Shown: positions 11,421 through 21,972 of the stretch, one piece after another
How the letters are laid out: every line of letters begins with the position of its first letter
Numbering within the stretch: position 1 is the first letter of the stretch
Assembly (NCBI GenBank): GCA_015680685.1
Contig: MNCI01037811.1
Span: forward strand, 56,697-120,696
Direction: 5' to 3'
DNA: 64,000 bases
Source: Gnetum montanum
Taxonomy: Eukaryota > Streptophyta > Gnetopsida > Gnetales > Gnetaceae
The notes under the pieces: model-generated
The model's input: only the letters and a program-made list of their open reading frames with translations
Databases searched by the model: none
Told to the model about the DNA's origin: nothing
Program-made: the position numbers and the translations under genes

Positions 11421-14400
11421 ATGGCACCTAAAGGAGAACTTAAACACCGAGCGCTCGCCAAGGTGGACGAGGTGAAAGACATCTTGGAGTGTCTGTCATA
11501 GGTGCACGTCGCAGTACAAGAGGAGACTCCGTTGGCCTGGTAAGTCACTATGCTACCTTTGTTTTCCATGTTGCTGTTATTTTCTCTTCTTCTTTTTTGT
11601 TTTCCATAATGAAACCCACGTCTTCTATCATCGTTTTGGTTGCCATTTTGGCCATTACACCACTGTTGTTGCCAATTCAACCATGACGGGTGTACGGACA
11701 CTACGCTAAGGTTGCATGCAATATTGCCCAGATTGCCATTGTGGTGATTGCCTCGCCGCAGAGGTTTAGATGATCCTAGCAACCTAGCACGTGAATAACA
11801 TAGCGTATGGCCCTCAGGAGGATTTGGCCACGTGCGAGATTTGACAACGTAACACGTGTTTAATACAGCATAGCGCAAATCATTTTTTATGGTAGAAGAT
11901 TACTTAAAATGGCAGTAGCATATCAAATTCTTTCTTATTTGAAATTCTTATTCAACCTTTTTTTTGTTACGCTAGGTCGATGTGTTCTAAGACCTTTAGA
12001 CTAATGCATCAGTAATATCGTGTTGCTAAGCTATTGATCCTATGGTTTTGTTAGTGAATTGCCTTAGTTATAAATATGTTATATTGTTGTGCTACACTAC
12101 ATGTAAAGAAAGGATTATGCTACACTATTTGCGACCGAGGGCTTATGTTATGCTACATGCAAAGAAAGGATTACGCTACGCTTTTTGCAAATGGATAATC
12201 ATGCTACACTACCTACGTACTCCACTCGAACATAATGCTAACTTTTTCCATTCTATTGTGCAGGGTGATGTTAAAACCCATTTTGATTATCCTAGAAATT
12301 ATAAGGGTTTTGTGCTACTTAAGTGAACCGGTGGCCAACGTTCCTCCGCCCCATGCATGTGTGGAGTGGCATGCGGTCTAGTTCTAGGAAGGAGCATAGG
12401 ACTTCCTATAATTCCTCCTCCAACAATTTAGTGTGATCATCTGGTCACACTTATCGGCAAAGGTAGCAGCCGCAATTACAGGAACCCTATTGCCCGGGGG
12501 CAAACTCGCGTATTCTAAAATTTTTGATTGATGGGGCAATCAGGGGTGAGCAAGCAGAAGGATCCAACCAGCACCCAAAAAGCCTGAGACACTTAAGTTG
12601 GATCTTGAAGATGCCAGACTATAAGTGTTAACCCTTATATAATACATTGTTTATTGCCCACCACATGGGCACCTATTTTCAGAACCCACCAGGAATCGTT
12701 TATTTTGCCAGTGGGTGAGTTTTGTAAACATATTCTGTCATGTTATGCAATGCATGCTACGCTAGGTAACAATGTTAACATTGTATGTGCTTTTTTTGTG
12801 TTATTTGTGTGTTACTAGGTTTTATATCGACAAGAGTGGGCTTCAAGGTAATACTGATGCCTTGGCTTTGGCAAAAATGGCCTTACGGGAGTTTTCCTCC
12901 ATTGGGAATGTGCGCGCCAATGTGATAGGCCAATGCGGGGGTGAGTACAAAACCTATCCAACCCAGTACTCCCAGTTTTACAAGAAGTGTAAGGAGGTCG
13001 ATTGGTTGGATAGGGATTGGGCATCCCTTAGGCCAATCACCATTGAAGACGTATTAATGGATCTCCCACCATTTCCATTGCCGTTTAAACCTAGTACTCT
13101 AGATCATGAATTTATGTTTGCATATTCAAGAGTTCTTTCATTTTTCTTATATATTTTTTTTTTCATTTTGTTTAAATTTTGTTTTGTTTAAACTACTACA
13201 GTGATGAAGAAATCCCAAGAGGTCACTGTGATTACCTCTAGGCATAATGAGGCCAACATCTATTTCAAGTATGGGGAGGTAGATGAGACCCAACGCTGGC
13301 TCTACAACGGGGCCCTGGAGTCACTCGTCAACAACCTTCAGGATGTTGGGCTTATGAAGTTATTCTTAGCCATCAACCCACACTCCCTGCTACCGAAATG
13401 CTTGCCCTAGCTGACTTCTTTTTCAAAAAAGTAAATCGCTTCCACACACATGTCCACAGTGTGCTAGTGGTGCTTGAGATTAATGATCAACTATTTGCGA
13501 ATCTCTTCGATGTCCCTTCTGATAGCCTCCCCGTGGGAGCAAAGACCAAAAAGGAGGCAAACCATTCGGGGGACATTGAGGAGTGGCTAAGGGTGATGAA
13601 GGGCCAAAATGGGATCTATATTGAAGAGGCCAAGCTAAAAGTGGCCAGAACAATTTACCCCATCTTCCGTGCCCATGCTTTCCCCAAGCTACTCTCCCAA
13701 GGAAAAATCATTGGGATCGAGCAAGCTTGGATAATGAGGGAAGTCATGGAAGAGGGGGCCCATTACAATTGGGCCAAGCATCTTTGCAAAATTTTGCAGG
13801 CTGAAATGGTCAAGCTTCGTAAGAAGCCTGAATCCTGTTTCAACGTGCATCATGCCTTCTTTATAGCTTTCCTGCGATGCTTCACGGAATTCTTGGTAGT
13901 CCGTGAGAATAGAGTCTGGGTGATAAAAAATCATAACTAGATTTCCAAACCATGGATTTGTCAAGTCTTCCATACCACCTAATCCCAGGATCCTACATAA
14001 GTTATTGGGAAATCATTTTCAATGATGACCAAGGATCCGGTGGCACGCAACTTCCATGGCCAAGACAACGTAGGAGAGGTGTTCCCTGCTACTACGGGTA
14101 GTGTATCATAGGGGAAATGCCTCATTGTGGAGACGATGGCAACTAGGTTGCAGTGTAAAAGGTCTCACCCAATTGAGGAGCCTCCTCGTACCAGTGAAGA
14201 AGGGGGGAAAAAACTATGGTTCAAACTTCAAAAAATGCAGCCTCGCATTGGTAAATGCTTCCTCTTTTTATTTGTTACCTTGTTTATTTGATTAATGCTC
14301 ACTATGCTATGCTACGCTAGGTAGCGTATGACAACATAGCATTTGTTTCAAGTTTGTATGCCTTTTCCTAATGTGACCATGCTTTATTAGTAGAGGAAGA

Positions 14401-15742
14401 AGAAGAAGAAGAAGGTGAAAAAGAGGTGATAGCCCCCGAAATAGGGGCAACTAATAAATATGGGAGGGCCCAGTCACAAAGAAAAGGGCCCCGATCAAGA
14501 AAGAAGGAGCTCCTACCGTAAAGGAAAGGACTCCCGCCGATGAGGAGAATGCTCTTTCTAACAAGGAGGATGTTCCTGTCGATAAGGAGGACACTCCTGC
14601 TGATGAGGAGGACGCTCTTGTCAATGAGGAAGAGGTGGTTGTCATAGAAAGAAGGGCCCTAGTGAATCAAGAAGAAGGCCCTTGTCAACCAGAAAGAGGT
14701 CTCTATCGATGATCTCTTCGTTGAATGTAGTTCAACGCTAGAAGAGCAGATGAACGTGGAGGGTGCTGCCATGTTGTTGAGTCAGCTAGAAGGAGGGAAG
14801 CTACAACTTGATGCTAGTGATTTTGATCGCATATTTGATAGTTTGTCGATGGGTGACCCCACCCCCCTGCTATCACCCCTAAGGGTTTACTAGGTAGGAG
14901 CTTTACACTGTCCTTTGCATTGCTCATCAGCTTTATTGTAGTCCTCTCGGTCATAACTAACACGTTTTGTTATGTAGCAAACATCGCTATTGATACTATG
15001 GGCCCTTCTTCGATCTGCCTGCGACCATGGGCCGAGACCCCTGATAAGTTTACCTTCATGCATGGGGTGGTTAACAACATGATCGATCATCTAAAGTAGA
15101 TTGATCTAGAAGTGGGTGAGTGAAGTAGCTACGCTAAGCTTTTTGAATTGCTAAACTTTGCTACGCCACTATGACTAATGCCTTTTTGTGTGCAGTTGAT
15201 AGCTTCTTGCCTCAAGTGGAACCCTAGGCAAGTAGTTAAGGTCGAAGTCATGCCTACATTCCCACCAAAAGTTGCATATACGACGAGGCTAGCGAGTGTG
15301 CGCTGTACTCGGCATGCTCCTTGTGGAAGTGCAGGTTTGTAAACAAAGACTTGTGGAAATGTGTTCAGAGGCTTGAGAAGGAGAAGGCAAATCTAACCAC
15401 TGAGGTGAGAGACCTCCGCTCCAAGAATGAGTTCCTTTAGCCTGGAATACTAAAGATGGTAATTGGTGCACGACCATCATTGATTATGCGAGGTATTGGA
15501 CGACCATGCAGCGCAACAACGAGGCCACATGTAAAATAATAGAGTAGCGTATGCAAATGGACATGGGGCCATCTCGGGTTAGTCACTTTTTTACGATGCA
15601 ATGATTTATTTTATTCTAGTTTTTATTGTGACTCTAGCTGACTACTTTAATTTCTGTGATATAGAATCCAGATGAAGATACAAGGCCCTCTGAAGGCAAG
15701 AACGATGGTGCAAAGGAAGATGATGCAAAGGAAGATTCGTAG
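11421..15742 (+). pseudogene. Multi-exon accessory gene, antisense within element A (unknown function, M-A-P-K start, C-terminal coiled coil)
   Basis: Exons inferred from frame and GT/AG sites: 11421-11539, ~12264-12714, 12819-~13130, 13202-~13900, an uncertain exon near 14041-14100, ~14115-14250, 14401-~14885, 14978-15115, 15196-15577, 15665-15742. Donors such as GTAAGT (11540), GTGAGT (12715, 15116) and GTAAAT (14251) support this. The product starts MAPKGELKHR. Exons 2-4 encode the conserved-looking core (GGEYKTYPTQYSQFYKKCKEV, WLDRDWASLRPITIEDVL, IYPIFRAHAFPKLLSQGKII). A later exon is a Glu/Asp-rich repeat, then comes a coiled coil (LEKEKANLTTEVRDLRSKNE) and an acidic tail. Stops (for example 11499) and frameshifts (near 12600 and 13400) show decay. 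Resemblance to plant mobile-domain or transposon-accessory proteins is only an impression. Grande and Retand carry antisense ORFs, but downstream of pol. Confidence 0.72.
14401..14640 (+). repeat. Acidic tandem repeat inside the antisense gene
   Basis: A GAA run (14398-14415) is followed by units of about 30 nt encoding DKEDTPADEEDALVNEE-like decapeptides. In-frame period and acidic bias fit a disordered linker. The Ser-rich minus-strand frame 14451-14645 is its shadow. Confidence 0.7.
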
Positions 15743-15889
15743 CATGACAGCAAGGGATTTTATTGGAATTTTTGAAAGAATATGGTAAACATTATTTAAT
15801 TGAAACTTTAAATGGAAGATGAACTATGACAAGATTCCCTTTATTTTGGCTTGTGTATTATCTATGTTATCTGTTTTTATCCTTTTCAT
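15743..15889. other. Short non-coding gap between the antisense gene and the protease-side satellite
   Basis: AT-rich, with no frame or motif. It probably holds the 3' UTR of the antisense gene; no clear AATAAA was found. Confidence 0.4.
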
Positions 15890-16130
15890 CTTAGTTTTAG
15901 GCCATTTCGGGCCGTTGTCAAGTGATAAGAAGAAGAGAATTTTTTTTTTGAATAGCCAGTTTTAGGCTTTGGCGGGCCGCAATGGTAGTTTAAGGCCATT
16001 CTAGGCCATCGCTAGTTTTAGGCCATTTCGAGCCATCGCAGAGACGCGGGGTAAAGCATTTTATCAATTTTAGACCTTAGTGGGCCNCGCGGGGTAAAGC
16101 ATTTTATCAATTTTAGACCTTAGTGGGCCA
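15890..16130. repeat. Satellite between protease and antisense gene of element A
   Basis: Units around GTTTTAGGCCATTTCGGGCC, a GC-richer version of the family satellite with the dyad GGCC-N5-GGCC. The last unit is duplicated exactly around an N (16045-16086 and 16088-16129), see findings. Confidence 0.8.
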
Positions 16131-16379
16131 TGAAACACACGAACAAAGTACATGACGCAAACAACATAAATAAAGAGGACGTTAAAGCTAATGATGAATG
16201 TAAAGCAAACAGTGCAGGTGAGGAGAAGTATGCATAATGTAGCTATGCTAACATGGACACGATTTAACTTTGGAGTTGCTTTTTGACCCATCATGGGTTC
16301 AACGATGTATAAGGCCAAGAGGCCTTATTGTGGTATTCCTCTAAGCTATCGGACGTTGTCTAAAATGGTAGTTTAGACC

Positions 16380-16990
16380 ACGTTTTGACTTCGTTGGTAC
16401 CAGTTTCAGCTTGTTCAGGTGCCTCCATTTGAATAGGAACTTGTTCTTCAGAGACTTCGATCTCTAAACCTTGCTCTACCCCCACATTTTTTATGGTCTA
16501 AGGAGTTACTTCATTGCCCTGTACCACCACTTCCCCTCCTGCATAGGGTAAATGGATCTCTTGATGTATCAGCAATGAAATGGCCCTCAGTTGGGCCAAC
16601 CACGATCTCCCCAGAATTAGGTTCAATCCTGGCATCTGCTCTACCACTATGAATGTTGCGATTGTGGGGAACTAGTCCCCTATCACAAAGTTAATCTGCA
16701 TAGTCCCTTTTACCTACACTCATGCCTCATTAAATGATTTTAGATAGGATGTTGTCATAGGCTTGATTTGATCCACTAGGCCCAACTTTTCCACAATGGG
16801 AAAAGGGATGACATTGGTTGCGGCACTGTCATTAACGTGTATACTTCAGATCCTATGTTGGCTGACTTGAATTACGATGAACATCAGTGCCATTGTCACC
16901 TAACCATTTTCAGGGTTCTCTTTACTAGACTTATCACAAAATGTTAACTGAGCCAGCCTCTATTTTTCAGACACAGGAGGGAGCATAACT
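16380..16990 (-). pseudogene. Aspartic protease of element A
   Basis: Minus strand shows VNDSAATNVIPFPIVEKLGL, the active-site region (a degenerate D-S/T-G, here DSA), then INFVIGD and, further on, MPGLNLILGRSWLAQLRAI followed by HQEIHLPY, the conserved end of Tat/Athila proteases (GRxWL). The glycine of the DSG triad is replaced and stops interrupt the frame. It would have cleaved the Gag-Pol polyprotein. The RT frame does not follow directly: the satellites and antisense gene intervene. Confidence 0.78.
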
Positions 16991-17179
16991 ATGTGAATTG
17001 TCTTTTCCTCCGTTGGTATGCTTTCGTCCACCGATATGGACATCAACATATGAACCAAGACCTCACGGTGTGTGGTAGAGGTCATCACCAGGTTGTACAG
17101 GCTCAAATTTTTATTCTTGTATTTCAAAGCCTGCTTGACCTGAGTAAGGACGTTTAACAGGTCTTGCTCGCTCTCCTAT

Positions 17180-19928
17180 TTCTTTTTACCCTTCTCTTCC
17201 TCCATTTGTCCTAGGACACGAATTTCCTGAGGAGGAGCGGTTTCAGGTTTGGGGATGAACCTTTTTGGGTGGGTTGGAGATGATTTCTTCGACGTAGTGG
17301 CTTCAACTGTTGATGACAAGAAGGGTGAAGGCATGGAAGATGAGGGGGCAGGCCTAGGGGGCTTGAGGTAGTACATTGTTTAGCCACCTTGTCCGTCAGA
17401 TGATCTTCCCTCTTCTTTGAACAAGAAGGCTGTGAAGTTGTCTTGTCCTGACTCTATACAGTGGGGGTAGTTGAATGTTTTGGCCCCCTGATGATAAACG
17501 ATGTTTCTGGTATTAGCATAGGCAAAGGTATGGTTTTAAACATGAAAGGTGTAGGGGAGAATGTCCGAGAGGAAACTATAAGGACAAATGGCTGCTGCGG
17601 CGCCTTTTTGGCCACTACTGGTGTCGGTGCACTACGTTGAGGCACATGAATCACAAATGGTTGCTGAGGCGGTTCGGGATTACTGTCTATGCCAATAGTG
17701 TTGATGATGTAGCTGGCGTTGTTGGTGTTAAGTGGGTCTGTGTAAACGTGTATAGATTAATTCTCGGGGCACACGGGGTTGCTTTCATGTAGAACCAACT
17801 TTCCCTAATCAATCATTCATTGAATGTCATCCTTTAACGCTAAACAATAATCTGTTTCATGACCACAAAGTTGGTGGTAGTCATAAAATCATTCTAGCCT
17901 AAACTTCTTAGGAACTAGGGGCTCATTGGGCAAAGCTAAGGAGGGATTCCTAAGGAGTTCACAGTACCGTTGATGCCTTTTGGTTACCTCCTCTAACATC
18001 TTCTTGTGTTGAATATACCCTACCCCTAGCAATTGCTTCAAGAGTTCTGAAGGCTTGATAGGTAACAGGGTGTACTTAGAGTGATCTTTACGCTTGAAGT
18101 TAGGCTTAGGCAGGGTGGATGCTTCGGGTGCCGATGTGGATGGTTGAGTAGTGTTGCTTGGGCTGGGCATGGGGTTAGTTGATGTAGTAGTCACCTTTTT
18201 GTTGTTATTGTTGTTGAGCTTGGCCTCGTTCACCATAGCGGCCACTGTGGCTATTGCAACCTTACCCTTCTCTTTGTCCTTCTTGATATATGTGTTTTTA
18301 TATGCAACATAGGCCAGATCTTTACTTGCTTCGGCCGTGTCTTAAATGCTCTTGGTCTAGGAAAAAGCTTGACTAAGAGTTCGTGGAGCTAGGTAATACA
18401 GTTTGGACTTCATAAAGTCATTTACTACACCCTTAAAGATGGCTAGCAAATGGGCCTCCGTGATAGGCTCACGGATCTTGTTCAAGGTAGCGCTCCATCG
18501 CTGTATAAATTTTTGGACTAATTCCAGTGGATCTTGCTTAATGCACATTAACTGATCCAACGTAACCTCTAATTTCAAGTTATACTTGAAACGAGTTACA
18601 AACTAAGTCAGCAGCTCCTCTAGGGTTGAGATAGAAGAGCATGGGAGCACACAGTACCAGCCTAAATTTTTGCCCATCAGAGACATAGCAAAGACACGGA
18701 TGATGGTGTGCGGTCATTGTTGCAGCAAAAGGGACTTGTATATAAATGTCACAAGATGCACATTGGGGTCACCCTCACCATTGTATTTTGTAAAGTGGGG
18801 GAGTGGCATCCCAAGGGGTAATGTGAGCGTGGGGACTGCCAGGCTAATGGGATCATCATGGTAGAAATCCATGACTTGTATTGTGTCAGAACTGGTAGCT
18901 TTCAGACGCTTAATTTCTTCAGTAATGGTCTGTATGAATTGGAATGCTTGGTCTAGACCCAGGGACGATGCAGATGGTTGTAGGGTTGTAGGGGTGGCCA
19001 CCATTGGTGGCGTGGTAGGGGCAGCAACCTGGCTCATAGGTGGTGCTATTGGGGCAGCCCCTATGAAGGGTGCTACTTGTGTTCTCCACCACCCGGTGAG
19101 TGGTGTTGTTGGAGCAATGGCCATTGGTGATGCCATAGGATAGGTTGTTTGCATGATCGGTGGGGCAGACCACAGTCCTATGCTTGGTTGTACCATTTGT
19201 GAGACCTAGTACACCTAATGGTGAGTGTAGTGCGACATTTGGGAAGGTCGCAAAGTAGGGGGAGAAGTGATTGGGGTCCACCATGTGGGTGGGGCTAGGC
19301 CCACCGCTGATGGTGGAACAAGTGTAGATGCTGGAATGGAAACAGAGACTATATGCAATTGTGATGTAGCTACCATGTGCACATAAGGCAGGGTAGCCAT
19401 GATCGATGCTTGGTACAATGAAGGAATAGATTGGGGAATAGATTGTGGAGGGATAATGCCTAGAAATGAGATAGAGGAATAGGTGTGTTGATACGCCGAG
19501 AGTATGGCATGGCTACCCGTGGTCGATGAAACTACGATTTGCAACGAGGTGGAGGTAATCATAAAGGGAGCAATCATGAAGAGTAGGTTCAACCAAAAGG
19601 CCATAGTGGGAAGGATAGTCATAGGGTTAGTTTGACCCCCATCCTCGAACTAGGAATCCAGGTCCTCTTGTCCGTCTTGAAATGCCTTGTCATAGTGGGA
19701 GGTCATGTCTCGCTGCTTCCTAGACCTACTTGTCCGTACTAGCTGATCTAAGATCCACCAATACGTTTCCGTCAAGGCAATGGAAGTGCCAGGAGTAGGG
19801 ATAAATTCCCTCCCATTGCTGTAAAGGAATTCGAAGTTACATTTTTCTTCGAGTTCTTGGGCATCTAAGGGTAGATTCGTTTGGACCTTAGCACAGAGGA
19901 AATTGTAAAGTTTAGTATGTTGTACCAA
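17180..19928 (-). pseudogene. Gag of element A
   Basis: Broken frames form one long gag: N-terminal part from 19928 (MVQHTKLYNFLCAKVQ), a Pro/Thr/Ala/Met-rich segment (19622-18960), the capsid-like core with PLPHFTKYNGEGDPNVHLVT (about 18790-18730), LLLQQ, WYCVLP, then VTLDQLMCIKQDPLELVQKFIQRW and LLAIFKGVVNDFMKSKLYYL (18578-18357). After a Lys/Ser/Asn-rich linker (18245-17889) comes the zinc-finger-like YDYHQLCGHETDYCLALKDDI (about 17890-17830), and a Pro-rich C-terminal part down to 17180. This order and the GEGDPxxHL and GHxTxxC motifs are typical of Tat gag. Stops at several former Gln/Trp codons inactivate it. Confidence 0.85.
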
Positions 19929-20296
19929 GCTCTCAGGTGATCAATTTTGGATCCTAAGAGATCAACGTGGCCCTTACACTAGGCTAGGTGGTTACTCAGC
20001 ACCTATGGTGCCCTAAACCGAAAAAGGGACCTTAAGGTTTGAGGCAGAAATAGCAGTGGTTGAGGAAATCATTTTTGCGAGGTTGAAAACGATTTGTGAG
20101 TAAGAAAAAATAGAGATCAAGAGGCGATTAGAGGCTTTTCCTCCTACATGGTTCCAAAGGAACCGTTGTTGCAACTAGCCTATACCACACGATGCGTAAA
20201 CAACTGCAAGGATGTCACGTTTACGCTGATGAGTGATAGGGTACAGAGAGCGTGAAGAACTACCCGTGAGACACAAAAAAGGGCACCAAAAGGCCC
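19929..20296 (-). other. 5' leader of element A
   Basis: About 370 bp between primer site and gag start with no frame of its own; it corresponds to the untranslated leader. Confidence 0.5.
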
Positions 20297-20315
20297 TCCT
20301 TCTAGCACCAAAAAT
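20297..20315 (-). promoter_or_regulatory. Primer-binding-site region of element A
   Basis: Directly internal to the 5' LTR end (TTGCTACA) the minus strand reads ATTTTTGGTGCTAGAAGGA. Element C has TTTTTGGCACTAAAAGGAG at the same place, so the site is conserved; the priming tRNA was not identified. Confidence 0.6.
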
Positions 20316-21165
20316 TGTAGCAATTGAAAATGTCAGTGGTTGGAACATTGAGAGGTTGCCAGGTGAACAGTTTAACCTTGGATCTGTGCGAGGGCCATGC
20401 TGAATAAAACGGAAGTAGGGCATCCTAAACGGTGTGGTCGATCAGATAGGGACTTAATTGATGTAACTTAACCTTACATGAACGTTTTTTAAAATGTGAA
20501 ATATGTGAGGTAAAATCGATAATTAATAAATGTAGGAATGAAGGAAATAATGCCAAACAATGATAATAATAAAGAGATAATAGAATAAACTCGGGTAAGA
20601 AAATGCACCGCCCCAAGGTTGTGAGTTTGATTCTTTGCCTTCTTTGAAAGATGTATAACAAGTTATACAATGCCAAAGGCACATAGAGAATTCAAGAGTA
20701 ACTAGAATGCTAGAGGGAAAATGCCAGCTATGTCTTCTAGGAGCCAACTTAAAGGCCAACTACAGTAAGAAGGCAACTCTATTTGCTGAGGAGTCAATCA
20801 AGGAGCTAACCAATCAATGCAAAATGCCAACAAGCCAACTACTCTTCTCAATGTAAAATGCCAACTCTCTGGATGAAAAATGCCAACCAGAAAAGCTAAC
20901 CTTTTGAGCATTGTTTGCTGGGGTATTTATAGGGCCAGGAGTAGGCTAGAAATGAGGCTTGGATGCCACATGTCTTGGACCCCACAATATGCAAACATGA
21001 CGGTACCATGTAGGTGTGTTGTGCTAGCCGCAAACTTTGGTACGCTGTAACCTCAGTGCCTACATTTTCCTACCAAATCATCATGACGCTACACTTTTGG
21101 AAGTCCTTGCCTGAATTCCAAAACCCTGGTGAAGTAAGAGGGTCTCGAAATTTTATGGTGTTTCA
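20316..21165 (-). repeat. 5' LTR of element A (850 bp)
   Basis: Begins (minus strand) TGAAACACCATAAAATTTCG at 21165 and ends TTGCTACA at 20316. TATA box at 20934-20941. It lacks the 1028 bp corresponding to 4434-5461 of the other LTR: the remaining sequence joins at TAACC (near 21053). It carries about 24 bp of extra sequence near 20862 formed by repetition of AAAATGCCAAC. Confidence 0.93.
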
Positions 21166-21170
21166 CCATT
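21166..21170. repeat. Target-site duplication of element A, right copy (CCATT)
   Basis: CCATT directly after the LTR end GTGTTTCA, identical to 3714-3718. Confidence 0.9.
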
Positions 21171-21965
21171 TTCTTCAATGGGAGTGTAGTTGGGACTAGC
21201 GTAGTTCCAACTACCCCTCTACCACTTAGTGCTCGATGCATGACTCATGCTAATCCAAGCCCTATAAATACCCTAACATTCCATGTTTTAGGGGTTGGCA
21301 AATCAAAAGCAAAGTTAGCATTTGAAGCACTTGATCAACATTTTAGCATTTGGCAAACTCAAAGTGCACTTGGCATTCTTGGATAGACACCGTTGCACAC
21401 CATCGTAATACTATTGCATAACACTTAGGACACCGTCGACCACCATAGCTCATAGGACATCATGGAAGCTAACTTGGTAGGCTTAGAGTTCATGGTAGAT
21501 GTCAATTCTTCATCCTAAGATTGTGACTACATTCGCCTACTGCACCTATTTGTAAACCGTGTACCTCCTTAACTCTCTTTGTAGTTAACTACACTCATCC
21601 TATTTGGGGTGGTGCCACATTATCTCTTGCTTACATTCTGTGCATTTTCAGTATTTTCTCTTGCATTTTGACATTCTACTTACATTTTCACTGTTCTCAC
21701 ACATATTCACTTCTTTGCATCCTCATTTTCACACCTGAAACCTCAACTACACTCACCCCTATGGGCATTGCAAACATAAAAAATATCATGCAAACCCTTA
21801 ACATTCATTTCGTCGTAACACCCATAAGTCCCAGTTTGATCGACAAGACCATTCTAGGCACCCCCACCTCCATTCCTAGCAAGCCCTCGTATAGACGCAA
21901 GGTTGAGGTTGTGTGATCGCGAATCTCTCAAAGTACAATTCCAGCCTTCGACATTTTCACTCACT
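21171..21965 (+). repeat. 3' LTR of OUT, second part (TATA box, R/U5)
   Basis: Continuation of the LTR begun at 2826. It has a further palindrome half (GGGACTAGCGTAGTTCC), TATA box CCTATAAATACC at 21262-21273 and repeats of TTGGCATTT-type sequence like those after the TATA box of element A. The end near 21965 is set only by where homology to the LTR of element C begins; no clean TG..CA end or target duplication was found. Confidence 0.6.
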
Positions 21966-21972
21966 ACATTGG

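Larger units (their letters stand above)
3719..21165 (-). mobile_element. Element A: full-length Tat/Ogre-like LTR retrotransposon with an internal antisense gene
   Basis: Both LTRs (20316-21165 and 3719-5574), the polypurine tract, a primer-site candidate and a 5-bp target duplication (CCATT) are visible, so the ends are secure. Internal order on the minus strand: gag (19928-17180), protease (about 16990-16380), satellite (16130-15890), a spliced gene on the plus strand (11421-15742), satellite (11165-10905), RT (10840-9423), RNase H (9164-8640), integrase (8620-7299), satellite (7283-6949), 3' UTR. Tat affinity rests on the gag motif GEGDPNVHLVTF, the gag zinc-finger-like block and the integrase tail FKLADMDGKEFANP. 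All element ORFs carry stops or frameshifts, so the copy is inactive. Confidence 0.93.

Noticed and set aside
14398-14415. GAA microsatellite
   Set aside because: It is part of the Glu-rich coding repeat, not an independent feature.
14451-14645. Ser/Thr-rich minus-strand frame of 64 aa, looks like a mucin-type repeat
   Set aside because: It is the complement of the acidic repeat in the plus-strand antisense gene; the Asp/Glu-rich reading fits the flanking exons.
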